NCBI RefSeq assembly: GCF_020731415.2
Contig: NZ_CP088275.1
Span: 372,001 to 436,000, forward strand
DNA from: Phyllobacterium sp. T1293
Lineage (GTDB): Bacteria; Pseudomonadota; Alphaproteobacteria; Rhizobiales; Rhizobiaceae
DNA length: 64,000 bases
Direction: 5' to 3'
Below, in pieces: positions 35,826 through 43,297 of the stretch (the stretch's first letter is position 1; every line of letters begins with the position of its first letter). A program made the position numbers and the translations under genes. The notes below the pieces were generated by a model. It ran no database searches and was not told where the DNA came from. It saw nothing but the letters and a program-made list of their open reading frames with translations.

Positions 35826-35860
35826 TTTGAAGACCAATCGATCCTGCCAGGAGCCTGAAC

Positions 35861-36694
35861 GTGGACGCAAAGACATCAGACATGGATGCCACCCGCGATT
35901 TTGAGAAAACTGAAAAACCTGATGCCAACGCTCGCCGTTCGCGTGTCAGCGGCATTGATCGCGCCTTGCAGGTTCTGGATCATCTGTATGAAACCGGTAG
36001 CCCGGCTGGTGTTTATGGGATCGCCAAGGCCATCGGCGCGCCGCTTTCCACGGTTTACGTCATCATTGACGATCTGGTCGAAAAAAACCTTCTCTCGCGC
36101 AACAATGACGGTTCCGTCTGGCTCGGCGCGCGGCTCTACCATTATGGCCTTGCCTATGCCCGCTCGCTTGATTTTCTCGATGTGGCCAATCACGAGATGC
36201 ACAATCTCAGCCGCATTTCCGGCGAAACCGTGCAGGTTTGCGGTCGCGATGGCGACCATATGATGGTTCTGGCCATGGCCGACGGACCTGGTCATTTCCA
36301 CGTCACCTCGCGCGTCGGCACCCGCGTTCCCTTGAACTGGACCGCTTCGGGCCGTTTGCTTGTCGGCCATTTGCCGGAAGCCGAACGGCTGGAGCTTTTC
36401 AAACGCTGCGCCAAATCCTCGCCTACGGGCCGTGCCGTCATCGAACCGGCTGCGCTGTCGAAAGCTGCCGGAGACGCGCTGCAATCGCGCATCTCCATTC
36501 AGGCTGGTGAATCGGACTACGCCGTCGCCTGTGTTGCCTCGCCGGTTTGCGACGACAAGGGCACCTGCGTTGCCACCATTTCCATCGTTCTGCCCGAACA
36601 GAAGATTGCCGATAACCCCGTGCGCTATACGGCCGAGGTCAAGGCATCTGCTGAACGGATCGAAACCGTGATGGGCTGGCGCAGTCATTCCTGA
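35861..36694 (+). CDS. IclR-family transcriptional regulator
   Basis: The 277-aa regulator has an N-terminal winged helix (about 28-90: SGIDRALQVLDHLYETGSPA, then VYGIAKAIGAPLSTVYVIID with the recognition helix) and the IclR effector domain (about 100-270) with ISGETVQVCGRDGDHMMVLA, VGTRVPLNWTASGRLLVGHL and YAVACVASPVCDDKGTCVAT. The first 25 residues are charged and disordered. It starts at GTG 35861 with AGGAG eight bases ahead; ATG 35882 is an alternative. It sits inside the peptide/amidohydrolase cluster, divergent from the PLP-enzyme gene and convergent (two-base gap) with the RidA gene, so it most likely controls this cluster. Confidence 0.9.
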   Translation: MDAKTSDMDATRDFEKTEKPDANARRSRVSGIDRALQVLDHLYETGSPAGVYGIAKAIGAPLSTVYVIIDDLVEKNLLSRNNDGSVWLGARLYHYGLAYARSLDFLDVANHEMHNLSRISGETVQVCGRDGDHMMVLAMADGPGHFHVTSRVGTRVPLNWTASGRLLVGHLPEAERLELFKRCAKSSPTGRAVIEPAALSKAAGDALQSRISIQAGESDYAVACVASPVCDDKGTCVATISIVLPEQKIADNPVRYTAEVKASAERIETVMGWRSHS

Positions 36695-36696
36695 TC

Positions 36697-37194
36697 CTAT
36701 TCCTTCAAGGCGATGATCGCCTCGATCTCCACGGTGATATTGCCCGGAAGTGAGCCAAAGCCCACAGCCGAGCGGGCGTGCTGTCCCGCATCGCCGAACA
36801 CATCGATCAGCAGATCGGAACATCCGTTGATGACAAGCGGGTGATCCGCAAAATCGGGCACGGCATTGACCATGCCGAGCAGTTTGACCACCTGCTTGAC
36901 CCGGCCAAGATCACCCAAAGCCGCATGCAAAACCGCCAACAGGTTGATACCTGTCAGCCTTGCATGGGCGTAGGCATCATCAACGCTGACGGTATCGCCG
37001 ACCTTGCCGGTGTGCATAAAGCCGTCATCCTCACGCGGCCCCTGGCCCGACAGGTAAAGCATATTGCCTTCCTGAATATGGGTGACGAAGTTCGCAATCG
37101 GACGCGGTGCCGGAGGCAATACAATACCCAGCGCTTTCAGCCTGTCGTAAGGAGATGTGCCAGCTTCAATGGCTGGACTGGATGAATGGTTCAC
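36697..37194 (-). CDS. RidA/YjgF-family protein
   Basis: The 165-aa protein is a RidA-type enamine/imine deaminase-like protein, cytoplasmic and normally trimeric. Family features are NFVTHIQEGNMLYLSGQGPR, INLLAVLHAALGDLGRVKQV and the end HARSAVGFGSLPGNITVEIE, which retains the arginine that binds the carboxylate of the 2-imino acid. The N-terminus is about 25 residues longer than in E. coli RidA, and the arrangement fits the 'atypical RidA' subgroup of about 150 aa. It is the last gene of the dppA-dppB-dppC-amidohydrolase operon, nine bases after the amidohydrolase. It could clear imines made by the PLP enzyme of the cluster (inference). Confidence 0.9.
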   Translation of the reverse strand: MNHSSSPAIEAGTSPYDRLKALGIVLPPAPRPIANFVTHIQEGNMLYLSGQGPREDDGFMHTGKVGDTVSVDDAYAHARLTGINLLAVLHAALGDLGRVKQVVKLLGMVNAVPDFADHPLVINGCSDLLIDVFGDAGQHARSAVGFGSLPGNITVEIEAIIALKE

Positions 37195-37203
37195 GCGAGC
37201 TCC

Positions 37204-38415
37204 TTAGCGGTATGAATAGGTATGACGGTGATTGACCATTTCAGGGTTCACCGGTTGATAGCGGCTGGCCGCAATGGTCTCTGTCCCCAGAACAACCATG
37301 CGCGGCTCGAACAGTTTGTGAAGCGTCGCCTTGTAGCCGAGTGAATCGATAACGCTGAGGTCTGAATCCACTAGCTCAAAAATCGTGAATTCAGCTGGCT
37401 TGCCGACCTCCAGAAGATTTTCTGTTGGCAGGCCGATTGCCGATGCTGGCGAAAGCGTGACGGCTTCTACAACCTTCTCGAACGGCATGCCGACGCTGAG
37501 CAGCTTCGACATGGTTGTTCCAAGATCCCAGACGGAGTAGTTCAGGCTGTGCAGGTGAATGTCCGTCGAGATGGAGAATGGTAAAAGACCACGGCTGATA
37601 GCGACTTCTGCCACACGGAATGAGAATGATGCACCGCCATGGCCGATATCGAGCCGGATGCCTTCACCGGCACAGCGTTCCGCCAGCTCGAACAGATCAT
37701 CATCTTCGATAATGCTGCTGCCGACCTTGCCGTTAAAGCAATGGGTGATGATGTCACCCGGCCCGAGGATTTCCAGTACCTCGTCGTAGAGTGCGGGCGG
37801 TTCACCCACATGCACCATCATCGGAAGCTTCAGGATTTTTGCGACCTTCTTGCCAACCTTGACAGGCGTTACACCCCAAGAACCCGTTATGACGTGGCTG
37901 GCACGTACTTTCAGGCCGACAATGTGGTCGCGGTTCTCATTGACGCATGCAACGGTGCGATCAAGATCGATGGACCTGATATCGCTGAGTTCGCTGACAC
38001 GGTTGCAGGCTACAAGACCGATAGAGCCGAGATTGAGGAAGGCTTTGATGCGTTCCTTCGCCGGTTCGATGATGTATTCGCGCAGGCCATGGAAATTTGC
38101 TTCACCAGCCGAACCCGCATCGACGATTGTCGTCACTCCGCGTTCCACACCGCAGATTTGCGGGCGCACGGAGATATCAGTGCCGCCATGCCAGACATGG
38201 GCATGCAGATCGGTCCAGCCGGGCGAAATCCACGCACCTTTCATATCAACGCGCCTAATATCTCCGGCAATGTTCAATGAGGGGCCAAATTCAGCAATTT
38301 TTCCGTCTGTACCAATGAGAATATCGATAGCGCCGGAAGGGGTATTCGGGCCAAAGGCAACCGCTTTGACATTGGTCAGCAACAGGCGACCATCGGTTGC
38401 AGAGGAGGCGGGCAT
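37204..38415 (-). CDS. amidohydrolase/deacetylase-family metallohydrolase (Atu3266-like)
   Basis: The 403-aa amidohydrolase-superfamily enzyme has the first metal pair in ISPGWTDLHAHVWHGGTDIS (HxH), a metal-bridging lysine candidate in DHIVGLKVRASHVITGSWG, metal histidines in PMMVHVGEPP and DIITHCFNGKVGSS, and further family blocks IRLDIGHGGASFSFRVAEVA and PFSISTDIHLHS (catalytic Asp). This matches the Agrobacterium Atu3266 type, known to hydrolyse N-acetyl or O-acetyl esters of hydroxy/amino acids in vitro. It follows the dppC gene by two bases and precedes the ridA gene, so a substrate delivered by the ABC transporter, such as an N-acylated amino acid or peptide, is likely. Confidence 0.85.
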   Translation of the reverse strand: MPASSATDGRLLLTNVKAVAFGPNTPSGAIDILIGTDGKIAEFGPSLNIAGDIRRVDMKGAWISPGWTDLHAHVWHGGTDISVRPQICGVERGVTTIVDAGSAGEANFHGLREYIIEPAKERIKAFLNLGSIGLVACNRVSELSDIRSIDLDRTVACVNENRDHIVGLKVRASHVITGSWGVTPVKVGKKVAKILKLPMMVHVGEPPALYDEVLEILGPGDIITHCFNGKVGSSIIEDDDLFELAERCAGEGIRLDIGHGGASFSFRVAEVAISRGLLPFSISTDIHLHSLNYSVWDLGTTMSKLLSVGMPFEKVVEAVTLSPASAIGLPTENLLEVGKPAEFTIFELVDSDLSVIDSLGYKATLHKLFEPRMVVLGTETIAASRYQPVNPEMVNHRHTYSYR

Positions 38416-38417
38416 GA

Positions 38418-39287
38418 TCAGAGATCCTTTCTGAGGCGTGGGTCGAGGAGGTCACGGAAGCCATCACCCACCATTTGCAGCGAGAGAACGGAGAGAACGA
38501 TGGCAATACCGGGAAAGAGGGTCATCCAGTCGGCCTGACCGACATATTGCCGTCCGGCGGCAATCATTGTGCCCCAGGTGGGCACTTCAGGGCTGACGCC
38601 GAGGCCGAGGAAGGACAGGCCTGCCTCTGCCAGCATGGCATGGGCAAACAGGAATGTTCCCTGAACGAGGATGGGCGAGAGCAGATTGCGCAGGATATGC
38701 CGTGTCAGAATATGCGGCGTCGATATCCCAAGCGCATGGGCGGCTTCCACATAGGGCAACTCGCGAATGACAAGCGTTGAGGCACGCACCACGCGGGCAA
38801 GCCGCGGCGCATAGACAATGCTGAGTGCAATAATCACAGTGGTGAGCGACGGCCCCAGCGCGGCTACCAGGGCAATGGCAAGCAGGATATCCGGAAACGC
38901 CATCATCGCATCGATCAGGCGGGTGATCGGTGCATCGAGCCTGTGGAAGAACCCGGCGAGAATCCCCAGTGTCACACCGATCAGCGATGCCAGAACCACC
39001 ACGGCAAAACCAACCAGCAACGACAATCGGGCCGAATAGATCGTACGCGAGAACACATCGCGCCCAAATTCATCCGTACCGAAAATCCATTGGGCGCTTG
39101 GCGGCTTCAGCCGGTTGACGATCGAAAGCTTGTTCGGCGCATAAGGCGCAATCAGCGGCGCCAGAACGGCAAGCGCAATGAAAATTGCCAGAACAATCAG
39201 ACCAAAAAGCACGGTCTTGCGGCGGATGAGCACGCGGAAAAACTTGCTGCGCTCACTGACGGGGGCTGTTGAAGCAATATCGGTCAT
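38418..39287 (-). CDS. dppC: oligopeptide-type ABC transporter permease (DppC-like)
   Basis: The 289-aa inner-membrane permease has a cytoplasmic N-terminus, then a first transmembrane helix (LFGLIVLAIFIALAVLAPLI), the DppC phrase WIFGTDEFGRDVFSRTIYSA, and the EAA-type coupling loop EAAHALGISTPHILTRHILR (family pattern A-x-A-x-G). Five or six helices in all. Its ATG overlaps the dppB stop by one base (TGATG on the minus strand), so the two are coupled. With DppB it forms the channel served by the dual ATPase at 32645-34495. Confidence 0.92.
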   Translation of the reverse strand: MTDIASTAPVSERSKFFRVLIRRKTVLFGLIVLAIFIALAVLAPLIAPYAPNKLSIVNRLKPPSAQWIFGTDEFGRDVFSRTIYSARLSLLVGFAVVVLASLIGVTLGILAGFFHRLDAPITRLIDAMMAFPDILLAIALVAALGPSLTTVIIALSIVYAPRLARVVRASTLVIRELPYVEAAHALGISTPHILTRHILRNLLSPILVQGTFLFAHAMLAEAGLSFLGLGVSPEVPTWGTMIAAGRQYVGQADWMTLFPGIAIVLSVLSLQMVGDGFRDLLDPRLRKDL

Positions 39288-40228
39288 CAGTAGCGCACCC
39301 TTGGATCAACGACGAGGTAAAGCATGTCGATGGCAAAATTGATGAGGACATAAAGCCCGGCGATGACGAGAAGCGCGCCCTGAATGACCGGATAATCGCG
39401 GCGTAACACCGCCGACACGACCAGATTGCCGACACCGGGAAGGCCAAACACCGTCTCTGTAACCACAGCGCCGGAAATGAGCACGGCTGCGGTCAAACCA
39501 ACGACTGTTATGATCGGGATTAACGCATTCTTGAACGCATGTTTGAGCACGACGCTGCGCTCGACAACGCCCTTGGCACGGGCGGTGCGAATATAGTCAT
39601 CACCCAGCACATCCAGCATGGAAGCACGGGTAAAGCGCATGATCAGGGCCGATGAAACGATTCCCAGAGCAAAAGCTGGCAGCACGAGATGATAAAGCCG
39701 CTCACCAAAGGTTGTATCCGGACCGCCATAGCCGGAAACCGGAAATATGCCAAACCGCACTGCAAAGACCTGCATCAGAATGAGCCCCAGCCAGAAGCTT
39801 GGAATACTGGCGGCGAGCATGGCGAGCGCTGTTGCGGCCTGATCGAAAATCGACCCACGCCTGTAGGCCGCATAGACGCCAATGGGAATGGCAATGACAC
39901 TGGCGATCAGGATCGAGAAAATGGTGAGGAAGAAGGTGGGCTCGGCGCGCTGCGCCAAAGCCGTCAGCACCGGCTGGTCGAGAAAGATGGAACGCCCGAG
40001 ATCACCCTGCAACAACTGGCCGATGAAATAGACATATTGTACGGGAATGGACCGGTCGAGCCCGAGCGCTGCCCGCAATTGCGCGATATCGGCAGCGGTT
40101 GCTTCCGGCCCGAGCATGACGGCAGCGGGATCACCCGGCGTGACGCGCACAATGATGAACACGATGGTCACCACCAGAAACATCACGACAATCATGCCGA
40201 TAAAGCGTTGGAATATGTAACGGAGCAT
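39287..40228 (-). CDS. dppB: oligopeptide-type ABC transporter permease (DppB-like)
   Basis: The 313-aa inner-membrane permease shows the DppB-type N-terminus MLRYIFQRFIGMIVVMFLVV, the PGDPAAVMLGPEATAADI segment, the periplasmic QYVYFIGQLLQGDLGRSIFL, and the EAA-like loop YIRTARAKGVVERSVVLKHA for ATPase contact, with six predicted helices. It follows the dppA-like binding-protein gene after an 82-base spacer containing a strong hairpin and is overlapped by dppC. Confidence 0.92.
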   Translation of the reverse strand: MLRYIFQRFIGMIVVMFLVVTIVFIIVRVTPGDPAAVMLGPEATAADIAQLRAALGLDRSIPVQYVYFIGQLLQGDLGRSIFLDQPVLTALAQRAEPTFFLTIFSILIASVIAIPIGVYAAYRRGSIFDQAATALAMLAASIPSFWLGLILMQVFAVRFGIFPVSGYGGPDTTFGERLYHLVLPAFALGIVSSALIMRFTRASMLDVLGDDYIRTARAKGVVERSVVLKHAFKNALIPIITVVGLTAAVLISGAVVTETVFGLPGVGNLVVSAVLRRDYPVIQGALLVIAGLYVLINFAIDMLYLVVDPRVRY

Positions 40229-40268
40229 CAGGTCGGTTCAATCCTGTTGACAGGGGGTAGACGATGCG

Positions 40269-40295
40269 GCGCGGACAGTGATGATCTGTCCGCGC
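40269..40295 (-). terminator. hairpin between binding-protein gene and permease genes
   Basis: GCGCGGACAG (40269-40278) and CTGTCCGCGC (40286-40295) pair perfectly around a seven-base loop, in the spacer after the dppA-like stop. No T tract follows on the transcribed strand, so it probably protects the upstream mRNA or attenuates expression of the permeases rather than ending all transcription. Confidence 0.6.
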
Positions 40296-40310
40296 TATGC
40301 ATTGTTCCGA

Positions 40311-41840
40311 TTACTGTTTGAGTGACACGTTCCAGAAATATGGCCATGGCGCTGGCGTAAAACCCTCCACCTTGGGTGACTTGGCCGATAGCGCATTGAA
40401 ATCACCAATCTTGATGATGGGTGCTTCCGCGTAGATCACTTTCTGAACCTCCGCCCACAGTGCAATACGCTTCTTCGGGTCGGTTTCGGAATTGAAGGCA
40501 TCAACAGCCACCTTGCGCGCTGGCGTGTCCCAATTGCCGGGCGCACTGGTTGACAGAGCACCGATCAGGGCGGGTTCCGGCAGGAACGGGCTATGGCTGA
40601 TATAGATATCCCATAGAGCGGGATCAGCACGGCGCTGCGTCAGCGTTGCCCAGTCGACCACCTGCAATTCGACATTGATCCCGGCTGCCTTCAGATATTC
40701 AGCGGCGACCTGCGCCATCTTATAATGGAATTCATACTGGCGGCTGGTGAGAATGCGGACGGGCTTGCCGTCGTAATTGGCCTTTTTCAAAAGTGCGGCG
40801 GCCTTTTCAGGATCGCCAATATTATAGCCATCCTTGACGCCCGCATCGGTCGCCCAGCTATAGGAGGCTGGATAGAACGATCCATTGAGCGAATAGAAAT
40901 CCGTGCTACCAAAGGCGGCGGCCAGCATGTCTTCCATGTTGAGCGCGGCACGGATAGCCAGACGCATATCCTGGTTCTTGGTCAATCCCTGCGCGGTGTT
41001 CAGCACAAAGACCGGCCAGCCAAAGGGTTTCAACAGAACGGGTTCGGTTGCCTTCTGGCCCTTCACACGGTCATAGGCTTCAACCGGCAGGCTGTCCGCA
41101 TAATCGAACTGGCCGGATATCGCGCCTTCAACGCGGGTATTGGCGTCGGGTACGGGCACAAAGCGGATTTCATCAAGATATTGATGGCGTGCGCCGCCAT
41201 AGCCGTTCTCGTTCCCTTCAGGGGATTTATAGCCATCGAAGCGAACAAGCTGAATATACTGATCAGCCTTGCGTTCCTTCAGCTTGTAAGGTCCGGTGCC
41301 CACCGGTTCGGTCATCGGGTTCTGTTGTTTTTCACTTGGGAGGATGATCGCCGCGGCATTGTTAAATGCCAGCAGCGACAACAGCGGTGCATGGGGTGCA
41401 TTGAGCGTGATGCGAACGGTTGAGGCATCAACCGCATCAATGGATGCAATGAGCGACGCGACCTGCTTGCCGCGCGAGGCAATCTGCGTCCAGCGCTTTA
41501 GCGAGGCAACCACATCGGTGGAATCCATATCGGTGCCATCATGGAACTTGACACCTGTGCGCAGTTTGATCGTGTAGATTTTGCCATCAGCCGAAATCTC
41601 GGGGAGGCTGGCGGCGAGAAGCGGTGTCGGGTTCCAGTTTGCGTCAAATGTATAGAGCGTCTCGAAAATATGCTGCGAAACAATACCCACCAGATCGGCT
41701 GTCGATGCCATGGCATCAAGTGTCGGCGGCTCGCCAATGGTGGCGACGTTGATAACGCCGCCCTTGGTCTGGGCAAAGGCAGCAGGGCTGAAGGCAACCA
41801 GCGCCGAACCCAGTAGGAGTGCGAGTTTCAGTGATTTCAT
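40311..41840 (-). CDS. dppA: oligopeptide-type ABC transporter substrate-binding protein (DppA-like, SBP family 5)
   Basis: The 509-aa periplasmic protein has a Sec signal (LKLALLLGSALVAFSPAAFA, cleaved before QTKGG) and the family 5 signature region GIVSQHIFETLYTFDANWNP, LAASLPEISADGKIYTIKLR and GVKFHDGTDMDSTDVVASLK. The C-terminal lobe has KAAGINVELQVVDWATLTQR. Family members bind peptides but also glutathione, nickel or opines, so the ligand is open; the amidohydrolase and PLP enzyme of the same operon suggest acylated amino acids. The gene starts the operon, and a palindromic motif shared with the IclR promoter lies just upstream. Confidence 0.9.
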   Translation of the reverse strand: MKSLKLALLLGSALVAFSPAAFAQTKGGVINVATIGEPPTLDAMASTADLVGIVSQHIFETLYTFDANWNPTPLLAASLPEISADGKIYTIKLRTGVKFHDGTDMDSTDVVASLKRWTQIASRGKQVASLIASIDAVDASTVRITLNAPHAPLLSLLAFNNAAAIILPSEKQQNPMTEPVGTGPYKLKERKADQYIQLVRFDGYKSPEGNENGYGGARHQYLDEIRFVPVPDANTRVEGAISGQFDYADSLPVEAYDRVKGQKATEPVLLKPFGWPVFVLNTAQGLTKNQDMRLAIRAALNMEDMLAAAFGSTDFYSLNGSFYPASYSWATDAGVKDGYNIGDPEKAAALLKKANYDGKPVRILTSRQYEFHYKMAQVAAEYLKAAGINVELQVVDWATLTQRRADPALWDIYISHSPFLPEPALIGALSTSAPGNWDTPARKVAVDAFNSETDPKKRIALWAEVQKVIYAEAPIIKIGDFNALSAKSPKVEGFTPAPWPYFWNVSLKQ

Positions 41841-41860
41841 GACAGTCCCCTTTGTTATTC

Positions 41861-41880
41861 CACTATTATGCTATATAGTG
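41861..41880. promoter_or_regulatory. palindromic candidate IclR-regulator operator (site 2)
   Basis: CACTATTATGCTATATAGTG is an inverted repeat (CACTAT/ATAGTG, eight-base spacer), 20 bases upstream of the dppA-like start codon on the minus strand. It resembles site 1 at 35806-35825 in 15 of 20 positions. A further TATAGTAG follows at 41884-41891, so the site could overlap the promoter's -10 region. Confidence 0.55.
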
Positions 41881-41923
41881 TGTTATAGTAGAATAAGACC
41901 AAATGTATCGGGCGCTGTCAAAC

Positions 41924-41956
41924 AAAAAAGAAAAAGGCAGCGCTGATGGCGCTGCC
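41924..41956 (-). terminator. rho-independent terminator of the rhaD-rhaI operon
   Basis: On the minus strand GGCAGCGC and GCGCTGCC form an eight-pair stem (41949-41956 with 41936-41943) with a five-base loop, followed by a long T-rich run (complement of 41924-41935). It lies 29 bases after the rhaI stop codon. Confidence 0.85.
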
Positions 41957-41984
41957 TTGCAAATGCTGTTGAAGGACAGATCGG

Positions 41985-43277
41985 TCAGATAATGCCGCCG
42001 CTGCCGCCTGTGCTGACTGGTCTTATTTTCCCGACCTTCTGCCGGTAGCCGCTGGCTCGATAGGCTGCGATTGGGTCAATGGCACCACCTGCCCGGCGGC
42101 GTGCTTCAGCCAGAATGGGCTCAACATCCGTCCGGTAGGCGCGCTTCAAGGCATCCGACGCCATCAGCGCGTCGTTGCTGTCCTGATAGCCCCCCAGCTC
42201 ATCACGATCCACCAGCAATGCCTGTGCATAGGCGCGGCGAATTTCATTGGCGCTGGAGATCAGGCTCTCAATCGGATCAGTCACATTGTGCGACTGATCG
42301 ATCATGTGTGCCGGATGGAAACCCTCGATACCACGCTCTTGTGCATCAACGAGTTCATTGAACACGAGGAACAGCCGGTAAGGATCAATCGACCCCGCAT
42401 CGAGATCATCATCGCCATATTTGGAATCGTTGAAGTGGAAACCGCCAAGTTTCTTGAACTGTATCAACCGCGAAACGATCATCTCAATATTGCTGTTCGG
42501 GGCGTGGTGGCCGAGATCAACCAGACAGAAGGCCTTTGGCCCCAAGGTCTGGGCAATCAGATAATTGGTGCCCCAATCCTGCACCACGGTGGAATAGAAG
42601 GCTGGTTCGAACATTTTGTGTTCGGAGAAGATGCGCCAGTCATCCGGCAGTGCCTTGTAGATTTCGGCCATGGCACCGAGATAGCGTTCAAACGACCGGG
42701 CAAAATTGCTCTGGCCCGGAAAGTTCGATCCATCGCCAACCCATACAGTCAAAGCCTTCGAACCGATAGCATTGCCGATTTCGATGCACTCTATATTGTG
42801 CGCGATAGCCTGTTTACGGGTTGCCGCATCCACATGGCTCAACGAACCATATTTATAGGAATGCGCCTGATCCGGTGCGTCGGAAAAAGTATTGGAATTC
42901 ATCGCATCAAAGCCGAGGCCAAGCGCATCCGCATGGGCTTTCAGCTGTTTCGGATCGGCCTTGTCCCAGGGTATGTGAAGCGAGACAGTTGGTGTCGCGC
43001 GGCTTAGCTGATAAATGACGGAACAATCATCAAGCTTGTCAAAAATACCGCGTGGCTCGCCCTGCCCCGGAAAACGGGCAAAGCGGGTTCCGCCAGTGCC
43101 AACACCCCACGATGGAATGGCGACGAAGAAATCCGCCACCTTTGCGGTGATTGCCTCGATATCGATGTTGCGGCGGGCGAGATGGGCTCCCAACGCTTCA
43201 AAATCGCTCTTTTGTGCCGCAGCGCGCTTGTCATTTTCGGACGCAATAAGGTCGCCGGAAATTTGCAGTTCAGCCAT
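41985..43277 (-). CDS. rhaI: L-rhamnose isomerase (rhizobial RhaI type)
   Basis: The 430-aa cytoplasmic TIM-barrel isomerase converts L-rhamnose to L-rhamnulose with a divalent metal. Family blocks are PSWGVGTGGTRFARFPGQGE, ATPTVSLHIPWDKADPKQLK, IGSKALTVWVGDGSNFPGQS, FSEHKMFEPAFYSTVVQDWG, CLVDLGHHAPNSNIEMIVSR and GGFHFNDSKYGDDDLDAGSI; the Glu, Asp and His residues in these provide the metal site. It is the rhizobial form, not the E. coli RhaA sequence type. It follows rhaD by 20 bases on the minus strand, as in the rhaDI operon of Rhizobium leguminosarum, and a strong terminator follows. Confidence 0.93.
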   Translation of the reverse strand: MAELQISGDLIASENDKRAAAQKSDFEALGAHLARRNIDIEAITAKVADFFVAIPSWGVGTGGTRFARFPGQGEPRGIFDKLDDCSVIYQLSRATPTVSLHIPWDKADPKQLKAHADALGLGFDAMNSNTFSDAPDQAHSYKYGSLSHVDAATRKQAIAHNIECIEIGNAIGSKALTVWVGDGSNFPGQSNFARSFERYLGAMAEIYKALPDDWRIFSEHKMFEPAFYSTVVQDWGTNYLIAQTLGPKAFCLVDLGHHAPNSNIEMIVSRLIQFKKLGGFHFNDSKYGDDDLDAGSIDPYRLFLVFNELVDAQERGIEGFHPAHMIDQSHNVTDPIESLISSANEIRRAYAQALLVDRDELGGYQDSNDALMASDALKRAYRTDVEPILAEARRRAGGAIDPIAAYRASGYRQKVGKIRPVSTGGSGGII

Positions 43278-43297
43278 GATGTCCTCCCCAGACTGCT

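Noticed and set aside
35876-36823. 315-aa minus-strand frame opposite the IclR gene
   Set aside because: Antisense shadow in GC-rich coding sequence; the IclR domains on the other strand are unmistakable.
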